Shown: positions 13,213 to 30,378, counted from the stretch's first letter. The stretch is DNA of 64,000 nucleotides from Thamnaconus septentrionalis (GCA_009823395.1 CM020501.1:15710861-15774860), one strand, 5' to 3'. The notes: generated from the letters alone by a model not told the origin. Numbers and translations: made by a program.

Positions 13213-13218
<6 letters not shown>

Positions 13219-13667
13219 CGTGCGTCCATCTGTTCTGCTGAGTCGTGCGATCAGACGCAGATCCATGCATCACCTGCGCCGCCTCCTCCGGGGACGAGGC
13301 GGTGGAGGAGGGGATGTATGGAATGGAGTGGGGGGTCGCTCTCTCTCTCACTCTCTGTCAGTCCCACCCTGACCCATCCCCCCACCCCCGCCCTTCCCCC
13401 CCATCTTCCACCACTACCACTACCAGCTGTTAGCAATGACAGCAAATTGGTTTTCCCGCACCTTCTCCCCCAACTGGAAGTTCCCGTTTCCAGCCGCACG
13501 CATTGCGCGAGTTAGCTGCATTAGCCACCTTAGCCGCATTAGAGGGAGAGACGGAGTCTGACACGTTAGTCTAATGGAATTTCCATTTTCTGATATATTT
13601 ATTTTGGAGGCGCTTCACTGACGGACGGACGGATGGAGGGACGGCGGCTGCGGCGGCGCACACTTGT

Positions 13668-13668
<1 letters not shown>

Positions 13669-13721
<53 letters not shown>
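13669..13721. repeat. (GA)n microsatellite
   Basis: About 26 GA units. Confidence 0.97.
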
Positions 13722-13724
<3 letters not shown>

Positions 13725-13984
13725 CGTGGACGGAAATCGGGGAGGAGGCGATAAAGAGTCGGGGAGTGAGAGATTAGCAGAGGAGCAGTCGGGGACAGCG
13801 TGTGATGGATGAAGAGGTGGCGGAGGGAAAGAGAGACAAACAGAGTGAAACGGAGAGAATTCAGAAAGCGACTGTGGGAGGGAGGGGGGCGGAGGGAGGG
13901 AGGGAGGCGGGCAGACAGCCGGAGAGATGAGTAGAATGCAATAATGTGATAAAGCAGCTGAGGAACGGAGGCTTTCCTACACTC

Positions 13985-14115
13985 CGACGCTTTTAGGCCC
14001 CATTTCTACTTTTTACGGCAGATTTCATCATATTACCAAAGGCCATTTTGGCTCTATTGTGGATAATAGGCTGCTGTGGAATTATTGCAGATGCTGCCTT
14101 AGATAATGGTCATTC
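13985..14115. promoter_or_regulatory. Candidate conserved noncoding element (enhancer-like)
   Basis: Unique sequence (TTTCATCATATTACCAAAGG, GGATAATAGGCTGCTG, GGAATTATTGCAGATG) between repeat tracts. Inferred from texture. Confidence 0.25.
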
Positions 14116-14369
14116 TCGCTCTCTCGCTCTCGCTCTCTATCTCTCTCCCTCCTCTCTCTTTGCGCTCTGCCTCCCCTGCGTGAGAGAGGGAGGTGGGGGG
14201 GAGGCAGAGGGTGGTAAAGGAGGAGAGAGATTAATGGCATACAAAGATGGGCAGTCGGGGGGGCGATGGAGATAGCTGAAGGTGCGGCGGCGAGCAAGGC
14301 ATCTAAATGTTGTAAGACAAAGGGAAGGATGGCGAGGCTGCGCTCTGCAGATAGCACCTCTGCGTGTAC

Positions 14370-14371
<2 letters not shown>

Positions 14372-14444
<73 letters not shown>
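14372..14444. repeat. (GT)n microsatellite
   Basis: 36 uninterrupted GT units. Confidence 0.97.
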
Positions 14445-14448
<4 letters not shown>

Positions 14449-15169
14449 TGCACACGCCCGGTCACTGGTCTGCGAACATTGTTTTCTAATACAATAAGCC
14501 TCCAGGAATCTGCTGCTTTCAGAAAGGTCAAAAAAAAAAGAAAGAACCTGGCGATGCAGGTAACTGGTCTGATTCGAGAGCGGTTAGCTGTTAGCAACTC
14601 ACCCAAGACACTGGATGACTGCCGGTAGCGGCGGCACCTGCGAGGTCAGAGATGGCCGAACCCGCCGTAGAGGTCACGTGATCATTTGATCCATCCGTGA
14701 GCTGGTAAACTGAAAAAGGAAATGATTGTAGCAACAGTGTTGAAGTTAATACAGCGACTGAAACATTCTGTGGTTGCTGGTTTTCATATTTTTTGGTTGG
14801 ATATGCGTACGACTAGTAATTTCCTTTTTTTTTTAAAAAAAGAAAAAAATCTGTGCTTGTCAGTACATTAGAATATACCTTCCAATTTTAATTAAAGGGA
14901 CTTGCTGCATTTTTTATTTAATTTCCTACGACAAAACGTTAGACTTTTAGGTGTGAAAATAACGGAGGGACGCAGATTCAGTGTTTGATCAACGGCAGTG
15001 ACGCAACCTGACGTGTGTCGAAACGCAGTGACACTGTCAGGCTGCCCACCTTCAAAGACCTAAACGCAACCACACTAGTGTGTGTGTGTGTGTGTGTACT
15101 TGCGTGTACGCTGCGCTGCACTTCACCGATACCGGGGCGTATATTAGCTCAGCACCACCATCTCGCTGG

Positions 15170-15900
15170 AACATGGAGGGGACGGAGTGAAAAGGTGGGG
15201 GTGAGTCGGAGGGATGAAGGAATCAAGATGGAGGTGGGGAGAAGCGGATGGAAGGGAGCCGGCTTGATGTGAACACACAGAGGGAAGGAGGAGGAAGAGG
15301 AGGAGGAGGTGAGGGAGGAGGAGTAGAAAGAGGGGAGGGCTGGAGAGAAAAGAGCGCCCGAAGAAACACAGGAAGAGAGAGGTGGAGGAGGGATGGCGGA
15401 GGGATGGAGCCGATCGCCTTGAGATTACGGCAGGGGGAGGAAAAAGAGCGCGGGAGAGAGAGGGAGGGAGAGAGAGAGAGGAAGAGAGAGAGAGGAGGCA
15501 GGCAGCGAAAGAGTGATAGCCTTACAGCAAGACCTAATGGCTTCTCTGGAGAGAGGAGGGGGGCAGGGGAGGAGAAGGCATAATGAGGAGGCTGTGACAG
15601 AGGCAGAGATAGATTCAGAGAGGTGGATGGAGGGAGAGACAAAGGGAGGTGGAGGTTACGCGGCCGCTGGGTAAAGACGGAGTCGGGAAAAAAAGAGCGG
15701 CGGCGGGAGGAGGAGGAGGAGGTGGAGGAAAATGGTGAAGGAGCCGAGCGGCGGGGATCGGTTGCAGACACGAAATGGGCAGCGGGCAGAATGAAGACGG
15801 ATGAGAGGGGGGTGTAGGAAAGAAAAAACTAACAGGGGAAGAAGAGGATGGAGGAGGAGGATGGAGGCAGGGTGAGTTGGAAGGGGGTGGAGGACAGGTA
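15170..15900. repeat. Long polypurine tract (G/A on + strand)
   Basis: About 730 bp strongly enriched in G and A with GAG/AGG motifs, complementary in composition to 10110-11060. Confidence 0.85.
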
Positions 15901-16057
15901 GCTGCTGAGTGGCAGATTTAAAGGACCCGTCGTGTGATTCACTCCACTAGCGTTTTCGAACAATCAGCCAGAAATTAGGTGAAAGGCCCCCGTTACTCGC
16001 TTTGCTTGCTCCTCTTTTCAAAAAGTGTCTGCTAAAGTGCTCTGTTCTGGAAACGTG

Positions 16058-16241
16058 CCTTTTGTGATGTCACAAAGGGCGATCACCCTCCACTGGTACC
16101 CCTCAACGAGCCCCGCCTGATGTTTGTTCCTTTGTCTCCTTCTAAATATGCAAAGGGTCCAATAGGGAAGCACCTTTTATCTAGGCGATAAAACATAAGT
16201 GTTTTTTTTTTGTGGCAGACGGTAAACAGAGGGCTAAATAT
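16058..16241 (+). mobile_element. Dispersed repeat with TGTGATGTCACA core, copy 1
   Basis: Starts CCTTTTGTGATGTCACAAAG, has TTTGTCTCCTT in the middle and ends GGTAAACAGAGGGCTAAAT. The same order of motifs recurs at 21028-21265 and, more degraded, at 17591, 38507, 54665 and 57435. Confidence 0.6.
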
Positions 16242-17590
16242 TGTGGGGGTTTTTTTGGTTTGTTTTGGGTATATTGTATTGAGTCCATCGAGTCCAGGAC
16301 AATCCATAAAGAAATTGAAAATGTCCACATTGTGGGACCTCGAAGAAGAGGACGCGACACTGCGCGGAATGAGCTGAGGGAGGAGGGGAAGGAACGGCGG
16401 AATAACAGGTCACATGGTGTTAATGAGGAGGAGCGAGGGAGGAGGAGGAGAAGGGATGAGGAGGTGGAGGAGGTGGAGGAGGAGGAGGATGGGATGGGTT
16501 GAGAGAGCCGTTCGCTGTCAGCGGACCGACGAGTGTCACCGCACTGATCGCAGCTGTGAATAAATCAAACGCACCGGTTGGGAATTCTCTCAGGGATGGG
16601 TCCAAATGTGAACACGCACACACACATACACACAGAGGAAGCCGTTTATTGCTACTTCTGACTGATAGCGTCGTCCATTAGCCTCTTCTGCAGTGTGTGT
16701 GTGTGTGTGTGTGTGTGAGGGTGCGCACCGCCGCAGTCGCAGAAAGAGCAGCTGGCGTGCACGTGCCATTCCCAGCCGCCTTTATTAGGCGACGTGCACA
16801 CACTCACACCCGCTCCCCGCCTTCTTGATTAGCGGCGGGGAGAGGAAGCAAAACACACACACACACACACACACACATTTACATGGCTCAGGCACATGTT
16901 TCTTTAAGGTCACCATGGCGACTGTTTCCAAGGTGATTTACTACAGCACCTGGTCCCTCTCAGGGTGGTACGCCCGCCTGCTCACCGCTCCCCGGCCACC
17001 AGTGATCTCATCCGCTCACACCTCCTCCTCTTTCTCCTCCTCCTCCTCCTCTTCCTCCTCCTCCCCCCGTTTCTTCTCCTCTCGGCCCGTCTTCATCGAC
17101 ATGATTTAGTCCCGTCTTCTGTCCCCGCGCCACTCGTCTTGTTCCACTGTCTGTGACCGTTTATCCACCTCGGCCATAGCGCTGGCAAGAGCGGGGAACC
17201 TGTCGAGAAAACCATGAAGAGGCGACGAAGCCGCCTCGCGTGGAGAAGAGCGACGGGGACGACGGTAGATCCTGCGTTTTCACGCTTCGCCTCTCGAGAA
17301 GAGGACGACGCGTGAAGAGAACCCTCAACACCTTCAGGATCCTACAGGAAGTGTCGGCCTTCTGCCGGGGGTCAAATATAAATACAGTGGTGCTTGGTTC
17401 GCAGCACATAAACGTCTCTCAAGCACAGTGGCGCTTCGAGCTAAATGCTAACGTCCGTATTTGATCACAACCCCATTGACTTGTCTCAAGTCAGTGAACA
17501 ACCCAGAAGTGATAAATGTCCATCGTTTCCTACTTTCGCTTGCTAACCCTATGGAAATAACGGACTCGAACATGCAGACAATGAAATTGG

Positions 17591-17790
17591 CCCTTTGTGA
17601 TGTCATACACAGCATCACAGCCACCCACCCCACCCCACCCCACCCCAGTCAGGTGTTCTATTCCAAGGTCTGATGGCATCTCGCTGTCCGCAAAGCCTTG
17701 TTTCTGTCTCCTTTCAAACCTGTGGGAAGAACACAGCATTGGTTTTAGCACGTATAGCCATAACTTCACATTGTTGGACAGGACCAGGAG
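17591..17790 (+). mobile_element. Dispersed repeat with TGATGTCA core, copy next to the LINE relic
   Basis: CCCTTTGTGATGTCATACAC at the left and TTTCTGTCTCCTTTCAAACC in the middle follow the family order; the 3' end is degraded. Directly upstream of the LINE coding relic at 17866. A CCCCA run (17626-17646) interrupts it. Confidence 0.45.
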
Positions 17791-17865
17791 CCAAGATGCC
17801 AGTGGGACAGAGCTGCAGTTTACAAATGAAACGTTTTGGGCGATGAAGCCAGGGAGGCCAGACTG

Positions 17866-18030
17866 AGATGGTTTGGGTGTATCAGGAGAAACATGCTGAG
17901 GTTGGAGGTGGCAGGCGGGAGTCCTGGAGGAAGAGCAGGGAGGAGCTTCCTGGATGGAGTGAAGGAAGACGTGAAGTGAGCTGGAGTGAGAGAAGCAGGA
18001 TGCAGGGAGGAGTCGGTCAGAGAGACACGG
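17866..18030 (+). pseudogene. Non-LTR retrotransposon reverse-transcriptase C-terminal relic
   Basis: The frame starting AGATGGTTTGGG reads RWFGCIRRNMLRLEVAG, then GRSFLDGVKEDVK, an in-frame stop, then AGVREAGCREE. This matches the C-terminal signature of fish LINE polymerases (RWFGH...RRMLR...GRPKRRF.D.VKEDMK..GVREEDAE). Only about 55 codons remain and one is a stop, so it is a dead fragment. Clade not determined. Confidence 0.75.
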
Positions 18031-18649
18031 CAGCAAACAAAAACACATGAATGCTTCATTTCTTTGCAATAAAGCACGGAGCCCCGTCGTGTCGCACGCA
18101 GGCAAACATGAATCCAGCTTCTGTCCCGACTGTAATTCAAGGAATGCCGGTGGCGCAGGGAGCATGCAGTAACATTCCAGGACGTCCGCCGGTCCGTGGG
18201 TGGCATCATCGTATGCGCTTTTTTTTCCAAGGGAGAAATCCCGCGGCTGAGCCACGCGCCTACAGACGACCGTCTTGCTGCAGGGATTCATTTCCTCAAA
18301 TTGATCCGCTGCCGCACGCCACCGTGCATTTCACAGTTTCACAGCATCAGTTGCAGTTCTGGTTAAAGGCTGATCCCCAGAAAACCTGTTTAACCCACCC
18401 CAGCCCGTCGAGAGGAGCAAGATGATCTGTGTGTGTGTGTGTGTGTGTGTGTTTGTGTGTGTTTCTGTCGTTGGCGTTAAATGATGTGTGTGTTTGTGTG
18501 TGTGCGCACGTACGTGTACTCAGAAGATTCAGAAATAGGCCAGTTAGGGTTTAGAGCCGAGAGATGTTAAGAGATTAAACAGACCTCAGTGGGGAGCGAG
18601 ACTCCTCTCCAGCAGTTTAAATATAACTCTCTTCAGGGAGAAACTGAGT

Positions 18650-18651
<2 letters not shown>

Positions 18652-18722
<71 letters not shown>

Positions 18723-18825
18723 TGTGTGTGTCTGAGGAAGTAGTGTTACCCTGGGTAAATGGGTGGATGTGCTCCACACAACTGGCGGAAGACTCAAACC
18801 ACTGGCCGTATCCCTCTGCCCATCC

Positions 18826-18886
<61 letters not shown>
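18652..18886. repeat. (TG)n-(GA)n and second (TG)n microsatellites
   Basis: TG 18652-18702 joined to GA 18702-18721, then TG 18829-18886. Confidence 0.97.
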
Positions 18887-18889
<3 letters not shown>

Positions 18890-19280
18890 CAGAGTGATGT
18901 CTTCTTTACCTTCGCCGCTGTGAGGTCTGGCTCCGCCATCTGCTCGAGGTTAGCGCGCCCCGTGTGTTTTCCTTTTGTACCCGAGTGTGTAGCTGCGGTT
19001 GTTCCGCCGCTGCGTTACACTGGTGCGTCGGCCCCTTTTAATGCGCAGCACATGTTTGCGCCGCCGCAGTTTCAGCGTCTCAGCGCTTCATTGCCGCCGC
19101 CACCGAAGGCTGGCAGGGAACGACTCAAACATAAAGTTACTATTCGATAAAAAGTCTGTCCAAGCTCCTTCGTCGGTTACTTATTAGCAGCTTTTTGTTC
19201 AGCTTCAACTCAAAACCCATTTGTGATTTGAGTCTTAACGTGTTTTATTTCGTCATGTCGTCCATGTTGGCGTGATTGTT

Positions 19281-20213
19281 CACTCACCGGCCACTTTATT
19301 AGGTACAATGCTCTGTTGCTTGCTTTCACAAGTATCTATATATCAGCCAATCACATGACAGCAGCCCGAGGCTTATGGCTCGATGTTGTGAGAACGACTT
19401 GCTGAAGTTCAAAGTGAGCAGCAGGAAGGTTGAAGAAAGAGGTTCTTTAATGTGACCATAAACAGATGGATGTATTGTAAGAACTGGATACCAGACTGGC
19501 AATATGGCAGCACAACCTCTTTTTTTTCCAGTGGCCACCCGAGGTACTGCAGCCAAAAAAAAAACCGTGGCCCAAAATGCTCTTTGCAAATTCTTGTAGA
19601 CAGCAACACAAAAATAAACACCTGTATCATGGCTGGCTGACAGGACTGCAGTTCATAATAAATCTTTCTATTGTACATTTTTAAGTTATGGACCCTTAAT
19701 CTTTCAAAAAAAAAAAACATAAAAGCAAGAAAATTGCCAGAAAATAATTTATTCCCAGCATGACGTCACAGAGTCACACGTGCTGCTGTGTCTCTTGGCC
19801 TGTACTGATTGACTGATGCATCACGCACATTACAGCGGCATGATGGGAAGTGACACTACTGCTTTGACTGCAGTGAACATGGTTGTTGCTGGTGGTCTGA
19901 GCGTTCCACAAACACAAATGTCTCCAGGGTTTACAAAGCAACAATCTCAAGAAGAGAAAATATCCAGTGAGTGGTGGCTGTGTGGAGGAGAATGCCTTGT
20001 TGATGTTGGGGGTCAGAGGTCAGAATCAGCAGACTTTTTTGTTACACCATAGAAATAAGATGTCGGCGCAATCAACCACTGGTTGCAACCGAAAGACCGC
20101 AGAATAGTATCTATGAACCTTGAAGGAGCGCGCACACACACACACACACCCTTAACAGCCACTTTATTAGGCTCCTGCTACTAGCAGGGCGTACCTAATA
20201 AAGTGGCTGCTGA
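19281..20213 (+). mobile_element. Degenerate Tc1/mariner-type DNA transposon
   Basis: The left end CACTCACCGGCCACTTTATT (19281-19300, then AGGTAC) and the right end CGTACCTAATAAAGTGGC (20190-20207) are the inverted termini of a Tc1-like element common in fish and frogs. Next to the left end are AGCCAATCACATGACAGCA and AGAACGACTTGCTG, and at 19930-20020 a frame reads EEKISSEW and ECLVDVGGQR, matching the transposase DNA-binding region. The catalytic part is missing and the middle (about 19520-19800) looks foreign, so this is an internally deleted, inactive copy. Confidence 0.8.
20156..20209. repeat. 54-bp palindrome made of two facing Tc1-type termini
   Basis: CAGCCACTTTATTAGG (20156-20171) and its exact reverse complement (20194-20209) flank a 22-nt spacer that itself contains CCTGCTA-C-TAGCAGG. 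Confidence 0.95.
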
Positions 20214-21027
20214 GTGTGTATATTCCAGAGCTGCAGCTAATCAGGGTCTGTGGTGTCGGGTAAAACTGCAGGCGACTAGGCACTTCCAGGTTCTTGGGGT
20301 TCAGACGTGGCTCGTGTCTGAAGAGGTTCTTCCATATTGTGCACTGGTGTGACACTTCCCATTGACCCCTGCAGGCCTCTGAGACCACTGAGGACTCCGG
20401 GGACGCTGGATGCAGGCTCGGTGTCGAGCTGCCGCAGGCTGAAGCCTCGTTACTCAGAGGACGCCTGCCATTCTCAGATTAAAGTTGCAAATTGGAAACG
20501 AGCAACCAAAGCATCACAGTGTCTTCTTGGCTCTAGAAAATAACCGGAATGATTTCCGTCATCCCATTCTTTGTCATGTGAGTTCGACAGTCATTCGACA
20601 GTCATTCGACAGGCCTTTGACTTTCAGGCTCTAGACCACCGCGGCCACCGCCTCTGCTGTTGTTGTGCAGTGTTCAGGCTGAGATGAGCTTCCTTGAGTG
20701 CTAACACTCAAACCATGTTGTGCGTTGTTGCTGCTGCTTTGTCGCCGAGGAGCGTCTTTAGCCACCGGCCCGGGTCTTTCTGCTCCTCGCATGCAGCAGG
20801 TAACAGCTGTGAGTCGCTTGGCCGCCAGCCACCGCTCCTTCCATGCGCATTGTGAGCACGTGCGTACATGTGCGTATGTGCTCGGCATGCTGTTCACCTG
20901 CTTCACTCTTACACAAAGTGTGAGACGAGTTATCATCCATCAGTGAAGTCCAAATGACAAAAGTCCATGCTGGCTTCTCTTTTCAGGAAATGTATGTTTA
21001 TAAAATATACAGTGCTGTAGATGCAGG

Positions 21028-21265
21028 TCTTTTATGATGTCACAAAGGTCACTGATAACTCTTTAAGGTTAACAACTCCCCTAACCAGACGTTGGTACCG
21101 CCAACATTGGTTTTGTCTCCTTGCAAACCTTTCAATGGACATACTAAGCGTCCCTTTCAGCAAGGAGCTGACAGGAGGCTGTAAACACAGGGCTAAATGT
21201 GCTGTTCTCTCAAGATCTATAGAGTTTCTCTTGAATAATTTGCAATGGTGCACCTCTGAAGTCTG
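21028..21265 (+). mobile_element. Dispersed repeat with TGATGTCA core, copy 2 (most complete)
   Basis: Contains TATGATGTCACAAAGGTCAC, then TTTTGTCTCCTTGCAAACCT, then GCTGTAAACACAGGGCTAAA in the same order as copy 1. About 240 bp; no coding frame. Confidence 0.6.
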
Positions 21266-23699
21266 AGATTTGCAGTACAGCTGTGAGAGTAAGATTACAG
21301 TACGTGGGCTTTAATCCCACTATTGTTTGACCACCGTTGGGTTCTGACAGTTTCATTGCAACTGGGCGAGAACTGGTTGCGATATGCAGAAATCACCGGA
21401 CGCACAAACACAAAATCTCGCTTTGAAAGACGAAGCCATCTCGCTCGCCATCTCTCCCGCCGTGCTCGCGCATCTGCACACACACATGCACACACATTTC
21501 CGCTTGGCCCCGGTGTAATGTAATCACCTGGACTCTGCACGCTTCCTAACCCAATAAAACTGACAGCCTCCCACACACACACACACACACATGCTGAAGA
21601 ACAAGCGGCAATACATCCACCTTTCACTTATCCGCTGCCTTCTGTTTTTCTTTTCCTGCTTCACATTCACAGTACTGCTCTGCTTTTCTGAGCCGCTGAG
21701 CCTCATTAGCCGCCGGCAGAGTTGAGGGACTATGTGGAGCTGGTCCGAGGTGGCAGGGCCGAGTGTCTTGGGGAGGCCCAGAGGGAGAGGAAGTGAGGGG
21801 CTGCATCAAGAACAAGGAGAAATAAGAAAAGGCCGACTGACGATACTTTTTGTTATATTATTCAAAAGCACTGATGGGGTTGGAGACCCAGGTGAAGAGT
21901 GGGGACGGGCTGCCGAACTGCACCGAAGCCACGACCGACTGGGAGCCTTTTTGTCACAGTGGGTTGCGCAGAGTTGTGACCAGGCGCGACGGCCACGAGC
22001 ACTCCGCCACTCCTCCGAGCGCCATCTGCTCCTCGCCACGGCGGCTCTGCTGTCTCTCGCTCTCCTTCTCCTCCTCACTTCCACTCATTTCCTCCTGGAT
22101 GCTTTTCCTCAGAACAAGACGTGTCCTCCCTCTTCTCCTCCTCCTCGTCCTCCTCCTTTCTTTTCTTAGTCTCTTCAGTTCACACGGTAATTTCCACCCA
22201 ATTCAGCTGCATTAAAAAAAAAAAAAAAAATGCACCCTTTTTTGTTACTATGCTTTATTGGAACCACATGTAACATGTGTAACACAGGCGTTTTCCAAAA
22301 TGTAAAGAACAGCTGAATCAGTTGCCCTTGCACTGTAGTTATCTGCCTTTTGATGCACTATTTTCTGTTTTGTGACATACCTTCCCACGCAACACAACCA
22401 ACATAAAACTTCAGTATTTTGACGCGCTCCAAACTGCACGCTTCTGCACTAAATATGAGCGGGGATAGCATTCAGGTGCTATTGGCGCACTCAAAGTGGT
22501 CCAGAAGCAGAGTGTGGAACGATGGATGTCTCACACCCTCACCACTTGTTAAGCTAACATAATGGTAACCTAGGAGGAGTGGCATAATGACATTATCCCG
22601 CTATCTAGTTATACTAATTGGCTAACCAGCAAGCTAGCCTGCTGCTAGCTACAAAGTGACACATTTTAATCAGTCATTAATGTTCCGGTGTGTGTTTGGT
22701 TTCAGTGTAATAATGTCCTTCATGGCGGCATTTAAAAAGGAGTAGAAGTAGAGTAGGAGTCTGTTAAAGGGGGGTGGGACTAAACATCACTTCTTGTGGA
22801 TGACACTGTCCACGCCGAGAGCAGCATACCGCGCAGCCACCACGCTCCACTGAAGTGTTCTAATGGAGATGCGGGGGGACATACAATTTTAATTCCTCGA
22901 ACGTTTCATTGCTTCCTTCCCCCTTTTGAAATCCATCTTACTTGGGTTTCTCCTCTAATTGTGCGGACGTGAGCGGCGCGGACGAGTAGCGGGTGAGGAG
23001 GAGGACTTTAAAGGGTGCGGTGCTCCGGGAAAAGAGGAGAGGTAGAGCGGGCGACGGAGAGGAAGATCAGCGAGATCATAGATCAGAGGCGTCATGATTG
23101 AGCCATCTGCTGAGACGACCAGCGAGACTCCGGCAGAGGGGCGCGCACACACTTACACACAAACACACAGGCACACTTAAAGATCACCACTGCCACCCGT
23201 TGGTCATTTCCCGACACTGCGCCTCCCCCACGATGTGTTCTTTCATCGTGTCGAGTGCCCTCCTGCCCATCCGCTGCGAACATGCCAGCCGGAGATGAGC
23301 CGTGTAGCTCGGAGCATCGATCAGTCTGGTCTGGCTGTCTGGCGGGGCCGGCCTTTAAACAGCCCACTTGTGTTTGCTCCGCGGTGTCTGTGCTCTTAAT
23401 TTATCTCCCCGTCACTCCTCTGTGCGAATAAACCCGGCCCGAGTGCGGATTACGAGGCTTTGGTTCGCTCGGAATGTATTGAGAAACAGTGATGTGTTTG
23501 AGGCTGCGACGCGCGGCTGTAATCCCGCTGCTTCTCTTTCATATTCTTTAGCCCCCGCACGCTGCTGCTGCCTTGTCCTCCTTCTCCTCCTCCTCATCCT
23601 CCCTCTCTTCCTCCTCTGTGCTGCTGCCGCTGTTGTTGTGTGCGTGTTTGTGCGTTCGCCAGACTCTTTGCCGATGCCGTATCATTGTTGCCTCTCGAG

Positions 23700-23935
23700 T
23701 CTCCAGCGTCTGCTGTCAGCTGTCCCTAAACGATGTCCACTCCGGCTCAGCCGTCAGATCTTTAATAGATTTATAAACGCTCCCCTCCCATTGGTCGAGG
23801 CGGCCCATTTCATCCTATTAGAGATTAGCATACGGATGAGTGGAGGAGGAAGTGCTCTTTATATGCTAATAGGGAGATAATGTATGCAGAGAGGACTAAC
23901 CAATGCCCCCGCCGGGAGGACTCGGGGTGGCCTGA
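23700..23935. promoter_or_regulatory. Candidate intronic enhancer near maml3 exon 3
   Basis: Non-repetitive block with two CCAAT boxes in opposite orientations (ATTGG about 23791, CCAAT 23900), GATTAGCATA and an octamer-like ATGCTAAT (23863-23870). Texture suggests a conserved regulatory block; not demonstrated. Confidence 0.3.
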
Positions 23936-24699
23936 TGAGCTGAATTTCCTGACATCTCCGCCGTCTTCTGCTCTTGTTCTCCTGCACTCTCAGCTGCCTT
24001 CAGTCTGAGGCGCTACAATAAACGTTAACAAGCTAAGATTTCATGGCTCAAGCAGACAGTAATGCTGGGATTGCTTTGAATATTCACTCTGTGTACCAAG
24101 GAGCGAGCAAGTTTGTTCAACCCTTGTTTGGCGCAGTCTACCCTATTAGCAACAGTACTTTTTTTTATTCAGAATTCTGAGAAGAAACACCTTTGAATCA
24201 CCTTTTTCCTGTAGCTAACCTTTGCACAAGGGTGGGGAAGGGGCAAGCGCAGGGCTCACTCTGAGCTCCGTCCCAAGATAATAGAGTTCGCAGAATATGC
24301 CAGATGCTAAAATGCTCCACTTACATATTCAATCTTGAGAAAAATGTTAAGTGTGAAAACAACAATCCACTATATTATGGGGGAGTAAAGTGGTGGACCA
24401 CTTCTCAATTGGGAGCAGTTGCCAAGCAACCGGAGGAGACTTCAGGAAGATGTTAGATGTGTAAAGTATATGAAGTCCTAATTGACGCGCCTTCAAGATG
24501 CTGCTTGGAGAATTATGTCACATTCTGAGTGGAACTGATCTCGCTGTGGTAGTCCAGATTTAGCCTCAACTCAAACAAATGAAATAATCCAACCCACCAA
24601 AATCGTCTATATCTTCTTTCATCTTCATCGTCTTCCTTCTCTTCTTTTTGCAGTTGGCTAACGGCTCATAGTATCTCCTCTCCTCTCTGTTTTTTACAG

Positions 24700-29708
<5,009 letters not shown>

Positions 29709-29865
29709 CGAACGGGGAGAAGTTTTGGAGATTGAGCATTTAGTGAACGAACTTCAAGTAAAGCAGGACAAAGTGCTACAGTGATGACAGACTGGCATGA
29801 TTATGATTTGTAAAATGTCAGAAAAGTTCTAAATGAGTTGTTTTTTGTTTTTTTGTTTTCTTTGA

Positions 29866-29902
<37 letters not shown>

Positions 29903-29998
29903 TTATGTGCAAGTTGGAGAGAGCGAGAGCGACCATGATGTTGTGAGCATATTAACGAAAAACCAATAGAGATTATGAGGTGTGCTTCATTATTCCCC

Positions 29999-30000
<2 letters not shown>

Positions 30001-30054
<54 letters not shown>
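30001..30054. repeat. (ATT)n trinucleotide repeat in maml3 3'UTR
   Basis: About 18 consecutive ATT/TTA units directly visible. Confidence 0.97.
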
Positions 30055-30055
<1 letters not shown>

Positions 30056-30332
30056 TCCTCGCGATACAAACTTCTTCGTGTTCCTGTGTTTGAAAGTGAA
30101 CCGCATTTTACGCCGCAGCGCTTTGAGCTCGGGCTTCGACCGGGAGGGCCGACTGAACGCAGCAGGCTGATGATGAAGAGGAAGAGGAAGACTTGTTCTC
30201 AAGGCAGCAATTTATTTGTGTTTGTGTGTTTGTGCCACCCAGCTCAGCGCTTCAGATCTCTCAACTTTGTGAGGAGCTGAAGGGAGTAGAAAGCACTCTC
30301 AGCGTTCCTATTTCCTCCCTTAGTCCCCCCCC

Positions 30333-30378
<46 letters not shown>

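Larger units (their letters stand above)
1..24699 (+). other. maml3: Large intron of maml3 (5' part of window)
   Basis: No exon-like reading frame with splice sites and recognisable protein was found here on either strand. The next feature downstream is a maml3 coding exon opening with an acceptor at 24698-24699. Mastermind-like genes have a small first exon, a very large second exon and three short-to-medium 3' exons separated by long introns; since the three 3' exons are present and no large exon 2 is seen, this stretch is most likely the intron before exon 3. It is dominated by microsatellites, C/T-rich and G/A-rich tracts and transposon relics listed separately. Open frames here are low-complexity (Cys-Val, Thr-His, Ser-Pro) and judged not to be genes. 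Confidence 0.7.

Noticed and set aside
15223..15771. 182-residue Ser/Pro/Leu-rich minus-strand frame
   Set aside because: Composition artefact of the polypurine tract on the + strand.
17530..18291. 253-residue minus-strand open frame
   Set aside because: Antisense to a recognisable LINE polymerase relic and a dispersed repeat; no known protein similarity seen.
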